Positions 1-7,512 of a stretch of 12,477 nt of DNA are shown here, piece after piece. Positions within the stretch are counted from its first letter, which is position 1. Each line of letters opens with the position of its first letter. The DNA lies in assembly GCA_964520445.1 (NCBI GenBank), contig CAZFNU010000021.1:1-12477 (forward strand). Direction: 5' to 3'. The DNA is from CAZFNU01 sp964520445. Lineage in GTDB: Bacteria > Patescibacteriota > Minisyncoccia > UBA6257 > JAKLIH01. The position numbers and the translations under genes were made by a program. The notes under the pieces were generated by a model. It had not been told where the DNA came from, did not search any database, and was given only the letters and a program-made list of their open reading frames with translations.

Positions 1-2
1 GT

Positions 3-1184
3 GGAGTTGGCAAAGATTTAGAAATGCCTGGATTTAGAAAAGGTAAAGCCCCAAAGGATGTAATCGAACAAAAATTCGGTAAGGAATATATCTACGAAGA
101 AGCTGCTAAAATGGTTTTACAAGACAAATACGCAGAATATATCTTAGAAAACAAAATTGATGTTATTGATAAACCAGAAGTAGGATTTTCTAAATTTGTT
201 TTAGACGGAGAAGTAGAATTTACTGCTAAAGTAAAAACTCTTCCAGAGCTAGATCTTCCTGACTATAAAAAACTAGGTAAAGAAGCCTTAAAAGAAAAAA
301 GAAAGATAGAAGTAACAGAAAAAGATGTTGATGATACTATAAAATATATAGTAGATACCAGAGCCAAATTTGAAAGTGTTTCAGACGGGGCCAAAGATGG
401 AGAGATTGCTGATATCAATTTTGAAATTCTTAAAGATAATACTCCTGTAGAAGGAGAAAAACAAGAAAAGTATCGATTTGTTATTGGTAAAGAACCAATA
501 TTTCTCGAATTAAATAAAGAAATATTAGAAACAAAGAAAGATGATGAAAAAGAAATTACTGTTACTTTCCCAAGTGACTACCATAATGAAGCTCTAAAAG
601 GACAAACAGCTACTATGAAATTTAAAGTAAATGATATATTACAAAAGAAACTCCCAGAGCTAAATGATGAATTTATTAAAACTCTTGGAGAATTTGAAAA
701 TCTCGATGCTTTAAAAACCAGTGTTAAAGATGGAATTGTTAAAGAAAAAGAAATGCATGAACAAGAAAGAGTAAAACTCCTAGCTTTAGAAAAGATCAGA
801 GAAAAAGTAAAAACAGAACCACCAGAAATCCTAGTAGATCGTGAATTACAATATATGATTGAAGATATCAAACATAAAATATCCCATCTAGGTTTGGAAT
901 TTGATGCCTATCTTACTCAGATTAAAAAAACAGAGGAATCTATCAGAGAAGAAGTAAGACCTGAGGCAAAAAAGAAAGTTTTGGATGCCTTAATTATCCG
1001 AGAGATAATTAAAAAAGAAAAAATAGAAGCTGATTCAAAAGAAATTGAAGATAAACTTAATGAATTAGTAGTTTCCTTATCCTATCAGGTACCTGATCCA
1101 ACTAAGATCGATAAAGAAGCTCTACGTGGTTATGCTACTGAAATCTGTGAAAATGATAAGGTATTTAAACTACTCTTAGAATAG
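3..1184 (+). CDS. tig: Trigger factor, 5' end cut by the window
   Basis: Ribosome-associated chaperone with peptidyl-prolyl isomerase fold that holds nascent chains. The frame is open to the window edge, so the true start and roughly 30 residues are missing; 393 residues are visible. The ribosome-binding signature GFRKGKAP lies at visible residues 10-17. An FKBP-like domain follows at about 127-212, with the pattern KEITVTFPSDYH and a closing KLPELNDEF segment. The rest is the helical C-terminal chaperone region. It ends in TAG and contains neither TGG nor TGA, so it does not inform the genetic code. The clpP gene follows 55 bases downstream, as in the common bacterial tig-clpP order, but with its own promoter candidate in between. 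Identification is secure. Confidence 0.95.
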   Translation, partial: GVGKDLEMPGFRKGKAPKDVIEQKFGKEYIYEEAAKMVLQDKYAEYILENKIDVIDKPEVGFSKFVLDGEVEFTAKVKTLPELDLPDYKKLGKEALKEKRKIEVTEKDVDDTIKYIVDTRAKFESVSDGAKDGEIADINFEILKDNTPVEGEKQEKYRFVIGKEPIFLELNKEILETKKDDEKEITVTFPSDYHNEALKGQTATMKFKVNDILQKKLPELNDEFIKTLGEFENLDALKTSVKDGIVKEKEMHEQERVKLLALEKIREKVKTEPPEILVDRELQYMIEDIKHKISHLGLEFDAYLTQIKKTEESIREEVRPEAKKKVLDALIIREIIKKEKIEADSKEIEDKLNELVVSLSYQVPDPTKIDKEALRGYATEICENDKVFKLLLE

Positions 1185-1201
1185 CTTTTTAATTAATTTT
1201 G

Positions 1202-1210
1202 TGATAAAAT
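1202..1210 (+). promoter_or_regulatory. Extended -10 promoter for clpP
   Basis: TG-A-TAAAAT just after the trigger factor stop, about 30 bases before the clpP ATG. It matches the TGN-TANNAT pattern found before most genes here. No good -35 is visible. Confidence 0.55.
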
Positions 1211-1239
1211 ACATTTAATTAATATATATAAATAACAAT

Positions 1240-1857
1240 ATGGAAAAGATAACTAATAATAGTGCTCAACTAATCCCTATGGTAGTAGAAAAAACTAACC
1301 AAGGTTATGAACGAGCTTATGACATCTATTCCCGTCTTTTAAAAGAAAGAATTATCTTTTTAGCCGGGCCCATAGATGATAATGTAGCTAATATCGTAAT
1401 AGCTCAAATGCTTTTCTTACAATTTGAAGATCCTAAAAAAGAAATTACTTTATTTATCAATTCCCCAGGAGGATCAGTAAATGCCGCTTTAGCTATTTAC
1501 GATACTATGCAATATATAAAACCAGATATTAAAACTGTCTGTGTCGGTATAGCTGCTTCTGCTGCTGCTGTAATTCTCTGTTCTGGTACTAAGGGAAAAA
1601 GATTTGCTCTCCCTAATTCAGAAATTCTTATTCACCAAGTAATGGGAGAAGCAGGGGGACAGGCTACAGAAATTGAAATTTCCGCCCGTCATATTCTTAA
1701 AATTAAAGAAAGACTGAATAAGATAATTTCCAAACATACAGGGAAATCAGTAACTCAGATAGAAAAAGATTCAGATCGTGATTTCTGATTCACTGCTGAA
1801 GAAGCTAAGGCCTATGGCCTAGTGGATGATATTATCAAAACCAAAGGAAGTAAATAA
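1240..1857 (+). CDS. clpP: ATP-dependent Clp protease proteolytic subunit ClpP (one in-frame TGA read as Trp)
   Basis: Serine protease subunit that forms the tetradecameric chamber fed by Clp ATPases. The predicted 205 aa is the normal family length. The catalytic triad is visible: Ser107 in GIAASAAA, His132 in EILIHQV, Asp181 in SDRDF. The SPGGSV oxyanion segment is at 75-80. A TGA at 1786-1788 (residue 183) interrupts the frame directly after DRDF. The family's normal end continues in the same frame, with EEAKAYGLVDDII, to TAA at 1857. Read as stop, the protein would lose this conserved C-terminal helix region. Trp is a plausible residue here (DRDFW-type sequences occur in the family). There is no Shine-Dalgarno before the ATG. 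No clpX gene follows; a strong terminator does. Confidence 0.95.
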
Positions 1858-1891
1858 AAACAAAGACTCGGATATTCGAGTCTTTGTTTTT
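1856..1891 (+). terminator. Intrinsic terminator after clpP
   Basis: A perfect stem CAAAGACTCG / CGAGTCTTTG (1861-1870 and 1877-1886) with a 6-base loop, A-run before and T-run after. The A and T runs can extend the pairing to about 15 bp, so it may work in both directions. Confidence 0.9.
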
Positions 1892-1895
1892 GCTG

Positions 1896-1924
1896 TTTAC
1901 ATTTTATTTAAATTATGATAGTAT
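1896..1924 (+). promoter_or_regulatory. Promoter of the HTH/LAGLIDADG-like gene
   Basis: A -35 TTTACA (1896-1901), a 17-base spacer and an extended -10 TG-A-TAGTAT (1916-1924). It lies directly after the clpP terminator and 37 bases before the next ATG. Confidence 0.75.
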
Positions 1925-1961
1925 AGAGAAGAAATATAGTTAGGTTCTTTAATACGATTTT

Positions 1962-2573
1962 ATGAAAATCTATAACGCGAATATTGTTGGAAAAGCAAGA
2001 CAGCTCAGGAATACTGGGGTTAGCTCAACAACAATTGCTAAACAATTACATGTGGGGGACTCTACCGTTTTAAGATGGTGTTATGATATTATAGTAAAAA
2101 ACAAAAATAAATCAGGCATATACCAACAAAACAGACGACAACTTATAGAAAAAGATAGTGGGAGTGTATTCAAAGATTTTACCATTAACCGAAAAATGGC
2201 TCGATTATTAATTTCCGTTTTATACCATTGTGAAGGTACGCGTCATCCTAAAGCAAACTATGTTTGTTTTACCAATAGTGATCCCGAGATGATTACTTTT
2301 TTCCTGAGATTATTAAGGGAGGGGTTTGATATTGATAATCGCAAGATCAGAATACATTTACAACTTCATACTACACATAATATTTTACAAGCTAACCAAT
2401 ACTGGAGTAAATTATTAGGTATACAAGAAGACCAGATATATAAACCTACAATAACGAAACCAAAAGGAAAAAGAAAACGCCACAACTATCAGGGGACATG
2501 TAGTATTCGTTACTATGATTTCAGAATTCTACACGAAATATTTGGAGTATGAAAACAGATAGTGCAAGGGTAA
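1962..2573 (+). CDS. HTH protein with LAGLIDADG-like C-terminal region, orphan
   Basis: Residues 8-45 look like a resolvase-type helix-turn-helix (ARQLRNTGVSSTTIAKQLHV, then STVLRW). From about residue 80 the segment LLISVLYHCEG, then FTNSDPEMITFFLRLL, then HLQLHTTHN and YWSKLLGI resembles single-motif LAGLIDADG-fold proteins. I associate stand-alone proteins of this kind with CPR and archaeal genomes; exact function is unknown, DNA binding is likely. Both Trp codons are TGG. The conserved part ends at a TGA (2550-2552) after IFGV. If UGA is Trp, seven residues are added before TAA at 2571-2573. That suggests the gene was built for the standard code. No Shine-Dalgarno is present. A tRNA-Ser follows 8 bases later. 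Confidence 0.8.
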
Positions 2574-2581
2574 TACAAAAA

Positions 2582-2669
2582 GGAGAGGTGCGGCGAATGG
2601 TAAGCCACCAACCTGCTAAGTTGTAGCCGTGTAAAAAGCGGCTTAAGGGTTCGACTCCCTTCCTCTCCG
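2582..2669 (+). tRNA. tRNA-Ser, anticodon GCU
   Basis: The acceptor stem GGAGAGG (2582-2588) pairs with CCTCTCC (2662-2668), with discriminator G2669. The T arm is AAGGG-TTCGACT-CCCTT (2645-2661). The anticodon loop CTGCTAA (2613-2619) gives GCU. A long variable arm AGCCG / CGGCT (2625-2629, 2639-2643) is the class II hallmark of tRNA-Ser. D loop has the GG at 2599-2600. The 3' CCA is not encoded. The outermost anticodon-stem pair is C-T. Confidence 0.95.
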
Positions 2670-2725
2670 CTGATTAGTTTCGTTCTTTTACAAATTTAAA
2701 AAAATAATATAGGAGGTAAGACAAG

Positions 2726-3466
2726 ATGAATATAAGAGATTTATTACGTGACGTTGATCCATTAGATGAAAAAAAATTTTCTTTGTATCTGAAAAAGACA
2801 TTAAAAAGCATAGAAAACCTGGAGGATGCATCAGTTGATGATTATTGTGAAGTAATGGAATTTTTGAATCCAAAAATTCAAAAATGGGGAGGTTATAACT
2901 ACTATTCTAACAATAGAGACCAAGAGCCAGTTAATGTATTATGTAACCCAGTTATTAATTATTGTTTAAGAAAGGTTGAAGAAAAGATTGAAATCGGGGG
3001 AATAAATATTCCTCAATTCATTAGGGTGCTTAATTCGATGTACCCATATGACATTATGAACTGTTGTTATTTTGGAGATGACGAACTTGTCATGGGAAAA
3101 CATGTTGCAGATATGGTTAAACTTAATGATGGTAAGAGATATTTTATGTACGATATTATTAAAAATACAGACACACAAATTGAATTAGAACTTTACCAAG
3201 GGGTATTATATGAGATAATAAAAAATCTTCCATTATTTGAAGTTTTTTATTTGTTCGCAATTTCTCCCAAGATCTCTTATAAACAAGACAACAAAACAGT
3301 AACCATAGCTGATATATTAAGCTTCGGGGATATACCACCATTTGCCTTTATTGCTTCTCGGGTTAAATATAGTGATCAAAAACCAGAAATAAAACGCCAG
3401 TGGATAAAAAAACTTCTTGAAGATGAAAGGGTCAACCCGTTAATCAAAAAAGCACTGAATGCTTAA
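2726..3466 (+). CDS. Protein of unknown function with strong Shine-Dalgarno
   Basis: 246 aa, soluble, mostly helical in appearance, no signal peptide or membrane segment. I do not recognise a family. It is rich in acidic and aromatic residues, with Asn/Tyr-rich stretches (GGYNYYSNN) and a Cys-Cys pair at MNCCYFGDD. The start is fixed by AGGAGGT at 2711-2717, an unusually strong ribosome binding site for this window. Both Trp codons are TGG and there is no in-frame TGA. No free-standing promoter fits: the TAATAT at 2705-2710 abuts the SD and would leave it out of the transcript. Transcription may therefore come through the upstream tRNA-Ser. It ends in TAA just before a strong terminator. The gene, its SD and its terminator together look like an imported unit. 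Confidence 0.8.
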   Translation: MNIRDLLRDVDPLDEKKFSLYLKKTLKSIENLEDASVDDYCEVMEFLNPKIQKWGGYNYYSNNRDQEPVNVLCNPVINYCLRKVEEKIEIGGINIPQFIRVLNSMYPYDIMNCCYFGDDELVMGKHVADMVKLNDGKRYFMYDIIKNTDTQIELELYQGVLYEIIKNLPLFEVFYLFAISPKISYKQDNKTVTIADILSFGDIPPFAFIASRVKYSDQKPEIKRQWIKKLLEDERVNPLIKKALNA

Positions 3467-3472
3467 AACTAA

Positions 3473-3505
3473 AACCCAGCGTTTTTATACGCTGGGTTAT
3501 TTTTT
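3473..3505 (+). terminator. Intrinsic terminator, probably shared tail-to-tail
   Basis: Stem AACCCAGCG (3473-3481) / CGCTGGGTT (3490-3498), 8-base loop, then six T (3500-3505). On the minus strand the same stem is followed by TTTTAGTTTT, so it may also stop thymidine kinase transcripts. The TAA that ends thymidine kinase lies in its T-run. Confidence 0.9.
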
Positions 3506-4079
3506 ATCCTCAAAATATTTCATTATTCTTTTCAAACTCTTTTTCTATACATCTATGACATAGACATTTGTATTTGTCTTCAGCTCCCACATCTAATCTT
3601 GTATTACATTGTACAAACCTATGATTATATTTCCCCGTATTTCCACATTGTACGCAAACCCCATGCATTTTTTCTACTTTATCAGCTATACCCATCAGAT
3701 AAGTAGTAGTCTCAAAAGGTTCCCCAGAAGAATCCATATCTAATCCTGCTACTACTACAGTTTTTCCCATACCAATAAGTTTTTTAACTATAGACCCTAA
3801 ATCATTATCAAAAAAATGTATTTCATCTATACCCACTATATCAACATCATTGACTTTATCTAATATTTCTTTGGAACTTTTTACCATTGTTGCTTCCATA
3901 CTATCCCCATCATGTGTTTTTTCAAAACCCTCTTCATCTCTTGTATCGAAAGAATGTTTAAAAAGTCTTGTTTTAAACCCAGCTATTTGAAAGAGTTTTA
4001 AATCTTTTTTCAAAGCTGTAGTTTTCCCTGAAAACATACTTCCACAATAAATAGTTATTGTATTAAGGTTGTTTTTCAT
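3504..4079 (-). CDS. tdk: Thymidine kinase, type II (TK1-like)
   Basis: Phosphorylates thymidine with ATP to give dTMP (nucleoside salvage), useful to a cell with poor nucleotide synthesis. The P-loop GSMFSGKT is at residues 13-20. DEIHFF (85-90) matches the Walker B DEAQFF-type motif, with Glu86 as the likely base. AGLDMDSSGEPF (111-122) is the family's GLD-x-D-x-x-G-x-PF segment. Zinc ligands are likely Cys142, Cys145, Cys174 and Cys177. I prefer the start at 4079, which puts the P-loop close to the N-terminus as in the family. An upstream in-frame ATG at 4118 would add 13 residues. No Shine-Dalgarno. The frame meets a TGA at 3510-3512; with UGA=Trp it adds Trp-Gly and ends at TAA 3504-3506. 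Confidence 0.95.
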
Positions 4080-4097
4080 AAGCAACAATTTATAATT

Positions 4098-4126
4098 TCT
4101 ATACCCAAATTTTAACATAGATAAAA
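4098..4126 (-). promoter_or_regulatory. Possible promoter of thymidine kinase
   Basis: TATAGA on the minus strand (4098-4103), about 20 bases before the ATG at 4079, with only a weak TTTTAT about 17 bases further upstream. It supports the shorter start but the match is poor. Confidence 0.3.
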
Positions 4127-4139
4127 AGAAAAAACAATA

Positions 4140-4169
4140 TTGACATATATATAAAGACTATGATAAAAT
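4140..4169 (+). promoter_or_regulatory. Promoter of the small DMT-like membrane protein gene
   Basis: A consensus -35 TTGACA (4140-4145), an 18-base spacer and an extended -10 TG-A-TAAAAT (4161-4169), 25 bases before the ATG. It is one of the best promoters in the window. Confidence 0.75.
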
Positions 4170-4194
4170 ATATATTAATATATAAACTAATTAT

Positions 4195-4512
4195 ATGGAT
4201 ATATACATTATTCTTTTGCTAATAGGTGGTATAGTTTTAACCATAGGGGACATAGTTATGAAAAAATGGGTTATAAACAATAGCAATCTATTTTATTTTC
4301 TTGGAATAGTCACTTATTTAATTGGTTTAAATTTCCTAGCCCAGAGTTTTAAATACAAAAATATAGCCATATCCTCTTTAATTCTAGCTATTTTTAATAT
4401 TACCGTTTTGTTAATTGTTAGTTGAGTTTTCTTCAAAGAAACATTATCTCCATTACAGATAGTTGGAATTATAATCGGTATTACCGCTGTTGTGATTTTA
4501 GAGATAGCTTAG
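4195..4512 (+). CDS. Small four-helix membrane protein, SMR/EamA (DMT superfamily)-like (in-frame TGA)
   Basis: 105 aa with four hydrophobic segments at about 3-22, 31-50, 58-78 and 85-104, the layout of small multidrug resistance proteins. The family-like end SWVFFKETLSPLQIVGI matches the SMR/EamA loop between helices 3 and 4. Trp77 there is encoded by TGA (4423-4425), at a place where EmrE has a Trp (SWGFF). Without readthrough the fourth helix would be lost. The first helix has GDIVMKKW in place of the EmrE region carrying the proton-coupling Glu14, and no Glu is seen there. Drug efflux of the EmrE type is therefore doubtful; the substrate is unknown. The other Trp (residue 23) uses TGG. 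No Shine-Dalgarno. Confidence 0.8.
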
Positions 4513-4514
4513 TA

Positions 4515-4543
4515 TTGTATTCTCTTTTCTTTTGTGATATAAT
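4515..4543 (+). promoter_or_regulatory. Promoter of the 116-aa membrane protein gene
   Basis: TTGTAT (4515-4520), 17-base spacer, extended -10 TG-A-TATAAT (4535-4543). The following bases, TAAGTATAC, recur after the promoter at 4976. Confidence 0.75.
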
Positions 4544-4580
4544 ATAAGTATACGAATAAAAAGAATAAAACACATATTAA

Positions 4581-4931
4581 ATGAAAAAATTATTATATTG
4601 ATCGCCTCGTATTTTAACTATTTTACTGATTTGTTTTATTAGTTTGTTTGCCCTAGATATTTTTCAAGAAAATTATAGTTTTTGACAAGCGTTATTGGCT
4701 TTATTTACGCACCTGATACCTAGTTTTATTTTAGCTATCATTACATTTATTGGTTGAAAACATAGCAAAACAATTGGAATAATTTTTATTATCCTTGGAT
4801 TGTTTTTTACATTTTTCTTCAAAGCGTATAAAGAAACAGCCACTTTTTTTACCATTATTTTACCAATGTTCGTTATAGGTATTCTATTCTTACTTGATCA
4901 TTTTATTTTAAAAAAAGATAAAATAAATTAA
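4581..4931 (+). CDS. Small four-helix membrane protein, unknown function (three in-frame TGA)
   Basis: 116 aa, four predicted membrane helices (about 10-28, 36-58, 63-82, 89-108) and a basic tail KKDKIN. The pattern LYWSPRIL near the start, FWQALLALFTHLIPSF in the middle and GWKHSK resembles the DUF7670-like small membrane proteins I know from many bacteria and CPR, which keep Trp at these places. TGA encodes Trp7 (4599-4601), Trp35 and Trp59, and there is no TGG. If TGA were a stop the product would be six residues long. Three TGA codons at three Trp positions make this one of the best genes for the code argument. Role unknown. No Shine-Dalgarno, and no convincing terminator after it. Confidence 0.85.
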
Positions 4932-4975
4932 TTTTATTGTAAAAGTATCGGGCTGTTTTCTTTTTTAGAAGAATA

Positions 4976-4984
4976 TGATATAAT
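4976..4984 (+). promoter_or_regulatory. Promoter of the four-gene operon 5011-7411
   Basis: Extended -10 TG-A-TATAAT with a T-rich stretch in place of a clear -35. It is 26 bases before the first ATG. The bases from the -10 to about 5001 are nearly the same as those after the promoter at 4535. Confidence 0.7.
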
Positions 4985-5010
4985 ATAAGTATACAAATAA
5001 ACATATAATT

Positions 5011-5280
5011 ATGTGTCCCAAATTAATCCAACCATATCTATGATTTAGTGATCTAAAAAAGATTGATTTACAAAAAGATAAAACCAGAATCATTTTAAAT
5101 GTTCTCAATATTGGTAATAAAAAAGCTACTGATTGACTTTTAAAATTTTATCCTAAACAAGAGATAAAAAAGACAATAATTAATTATGGGGCCAAAGGAG
5201 AGTTAAGTCCTAAATCCTTAAATTACTGAACTCTAATTTTAAAAATTAATCCTAAGAAATTAATTAAAAAGAGATTTTAA
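5011..5280 (+). CDS. DUF6922-like small protein (three in-frame TGA)
   Basis: 89 aa, basic, no membrane segment. The order YLWFSDLKKIDL (9-20), then an Ile/Leu helix, DWLLKFY (41-47), EIKKTI, and LSPKSLNYWTLIL (65-77) matches my memory of DUF6922-type proteins. In these a Trp near the start, WL...Y, and LSP-x-x-LN-F/Y-W are typical. All three Trp positions (11, 42, 73) are TGA here; there is no TGG. DUF6922 proteins are uncharacterised and in some genomes resemble antitoxin partners, but no nucleotidyltransferase toxin lies next to this one. First gene of an operon; the next start is 8 bases beyond the stop. No Shine-Dalgarno. Confidence 0.8.
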
Positions 5281-5288
5281 AAAAGAAC

Positions 5289-6482
5289 ATGAAAACAAAA
5301 ACAATTTCTTCTTCAATAAAATATAAGATAACTATCGGAGGATGATATCAAAGAACAACTCTTCATCTAACAGAGATTTATGATCTTTTTTCTTCTGGTT
5401 TTTCTAATCTTGATTTAGAAAAAAATAAATTACAAGAATTCTATAGAAACTTTAATTTTGTTTCCATTAAAAGAGAAGCTGGTTGTCTTGAAGCAATTGT
5501 TGCCTTAACCAAAGATGGTATAACTGTAAAATATTATGAAGACGGACTATATATTCTGCAAACAGAAGATGAAGATGTTTCTTTAGCTGAAAAGAGATTA
5601 AGAGAATATTATGATAAAGTCCTAGATCCGGCTGTTTCTTACATCTTTTCCAAAGGTGCTCCTACTCCTAAAATATTGGCTAATATTAAAACAGTCTATC
5701 CTGCTGGTATTGGAATTACTGATAAAGATCCCAATAAGTATATGATAGATGACAAGAAATTCGGTACAGTCTATAGCAAAGTAAAATCAGAAGGTATTGT
5801 AGTATTTAAAACCCCTAACTATATCTTTGTAGTTTCCAAACCTGGGTTAACTAACACCATATCTGAGATTATAGAAATGCAGATTTTCTTCAGAGAATTT
5901 AAAAATCAACTTCAAAAATATCTTAATATTCATCGTGATATCTGAGAAGAGATATCAGCTATTAAAGAACAAAAACAAATTAGGGGAAATGAAGTAAATG
6001 ATATTAGGAGTAAATTAGATGCCTATCAAACATCTGTAAGTTTGATTAAAAACAGAATTAACCAGATGGGAATATATATTAACACGAGGTCCTCTTTAGC
6101 TAAGAAACTAGCTATCGAAGATAAATTAGTAGAATTATTTGAATATAAATTTGAGGTTCTTTCTGACTCTCTTTCCTATATAAAAGAAGTTTGATCTATG
6201 ACTTCAGATTATTTGTCTTCTGCTATTCAAAATATTATTGAAATCAAATCTCAAAGTACTGCTAATGGAGTTGAATCCTTAAGATTTATTACCAGTATCA
6301 GTGTTTTATCTAGTATTATAGGGTATTTGAGTATTAAAGCCTGACCTGCTTTTTCTCCTCGAGGAGTAATTTATTTTACCTCTATCTTAACCACTGCTTT
6401 AATTCTTAATTTTATAGTTATTAAAATCTATAAAAATAGAAGCTATAAACTAAAGTTTGGTAGTAGAAAAGAAAATTTATAA
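5289..6482 (+). CDS. Membrane protein with CorA-like topology, unknown function (four in-frame TGA)
   Basis: 397 aa. An N-terminal soluble part (about 1-210) contains GGWYQRTTLHL, then DGITVKYYEDGLYIL and FSKGAPTPKILANI. A long helical, probably coiled-coil region (about 210-320) follows, then two membrane helices (about 333-350 and 359-381) and a short basic tail. This order recalls CorA-type or RMND1/Sif2-type proteins, but the CorA GMN motif is absent, so ion transport is only a guess. Four TGA codons fall at residues 19, 219, 302 and 352; no TGG is used. Treating TGA as stop leaves only an 89-aa internal ORF detectable, which shows how standard gene calling would miss this gene. Starts 8 bases after the upstream gene; next gene starts 8 bases after the stop. 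Confidence 0.8.
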
Positions 6483-6490
6483 AAAACACT

Positions 6491-6655
6491 ATGAAAAAGA
6501 AAAAAGTAATATATATTTTAGCTATCTTCTTCCTCTTCCTGTTTTTCGTGTTTCTTTTAAGAGGGGCTGAAGATACCTGAATATGCCAAAAAGGGAAGTG
6601 AGTTAAACACGGTAATCCTTCAAGCCCTAAACCCATTAATAGTTGTAAGAAATAA
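6491..6655 (+). CDS. 54-aa membrane-anchored protein with DTWIC / WVKHGNP motif (two in-frame TGA)
   Basis: A basic start (MKKKK) is followed by one hydrophobic helix (about 6-23) and a short outside tail. The tail motif, DTWIC at 28-32 then GKWVKHGNP at 35-43 and a late Cys52, is one I recognise from many CPR hypothetical proteins. The two Trp of this motif (residues 30 and 37) are both TGA here. Cys32 and Cys52 could form a disulfide. The helix could be an uncleaved anchor; I see no lipobox. Read with TGA as stop, the gene would be 29 residues and would lose the only conserved part. Third gene of the operon, 3 bases before the next ATG. Function unknown. Confidence 0.8.
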
Positions 6656-6658
6656 CCC

Positions 6659-7411
6659 ATGGAAGATATTTATCAAATGAAAGAGCTTTTAGATGTTCCT
6701 AATTTTATACATGGATTTTCCACTAAAAACTTAGGAAATATGTCTTTTAATTGAGGAGACTCTCAAGAGGTTTTAAATAATAGAAAAACATTTCTTTCTA
6801 AATTAGGTATAGATATTAATTCTTGTGTTTCTACAAAGCTTGAAGATAGTAATAATATTACAGTTGTTAGTAACGAGGATAAAGGAAAAAGAATGTTTGA
6901 CAAAGAGTTAACTATTGTTGGTGATGGTTTAATTACTAAAGAAAATAACCTATTTCTATTTGTCGTCGTCGGTGATTGTCTACCCTGTATTATTTTTGAC
7001 CAGAAACAAAAAATTTTAGCTCTTCTACATTTAAGTTGAAAATGTACTGAAGCAAAACTATGTGCTAAGACTATCCAGAAATTTTTGTCAGAATATAATA
7101 GCAATCCTAATGACATATTTGTAGCTATTGGGCCAGGAATTCACAAAGAATCACATATATTTAAAAATCCAATACAAAAATCTTTACCTGGTTGAGAAAA
7201 TTTTCTTCAAGATCTGCCAGATGGCAATACTTCTATTGATGTAGTCGGTTATAACATATGTCAATGTGAAAATTTAGGTATTTCTCATGACCATATATTT
7301 ATCAGTGATATCAATACTGCTAAAGATAATACTTTTTTCTCTCATTTTAGAGATTCTAAGAGCGTAAATACAGAGGGTAGATTCGCTTGTGTAGTTGGGT
7401 TTAAAAAATAA
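6659..7411 (+). CDS. pgeF: YfiH/PgeF (LACC1-type, multicopper polyphenol oxidase) family protein (three in-frame TGA)
   Basis: 250 aa, usual family length. The family acts on nucleosides or corrects peptidoglycan precursors (PgeF). Seen: HGFSTKNLG at 18-26, GDGLITKENN at 88-97, VGDCLPCIIFD at 104-114 with metal-site Cys107, HLSWK at 124-128 (the HAGWRG motif, His124), AIGPGIH at 156-162, and TEGRF near the C-terminus. Trp32, Trp127 and Trp179 are TGA; Trp127 is the nearly invariant Trp of HAGWRG. The first metal-binding His, normally in a QVHG-like motif, is not visible: the matching stretch reads KLEDSNN (60-66), so activity may be altered. Last gene of the operon, 3 bases after the previous stop, followed by a terminator. 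No Shine-Dalgarno. Confidence 0.88.
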
Positions 7412-7415
7412 CCAC

Positions 7416-7450
7416 AAGACTGGCATATTTTGCTAGTCTTTTCTTTTTCT
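7416..7450 (+). terminator. Intrinsic terminator of the 5011-7411 operon
   Basis: Stem AAGACTGGCA (7416-7425) / TGCTAGTCTT (7431-7440), 10 bp with one G-T pair, 5-base loop, then a T-rich tail TTCTTTTTCT. Confidence 0.9.
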
Positions 7451-7458
7451 TTAAAATA

Positions 7459-7467
7459 TGCTAGTAT
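7459..7467 (+). promoter_or_regulatory. Extended -10 promoter of the formyltransferase gene
   Basis: TG-C-TAGTAT, with a second candidate TG-A-TATATT at 7469-7477. Both lie within a 19-bp near-palindrome (7461-7479). No clear -35. Confidence 0.6.
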
Positions 7468-7512
7468 ATGATATATTAGAAATTTAACAAATTATACATG
7501 AAAGGAGGTAAT

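Noticed and set aside
578..871. Minus-strand ORF inside trigger factor, and similar ORFs at 2688-2873, 2966-3178, 3159-3341, 7899-8087, 11069-11314, 11354-11551
   Set aside because: They lie opposite well-supported genes, have low-complexity composition and no promoter or SD.
4080..4118. Longer thymidine kinase start at 4118
   Set aside because: It would overlap the likely promoter and push the P-loop further from the N-terminus than usual; it cannot be fully excluded.
5676..5945. 89-aa ORF as a separate gene
   Set aside because: It is the internal part of the 397-aa gene between non-start Met and a TGA Trp codon.
6421..7116. Minus-strand ORFs at 6421-6660 and 6763-7116
   Set aside because: They are opposite the 54-aa and YfiH/PgeF-like genes, which have conserved motifs on the plus strand.
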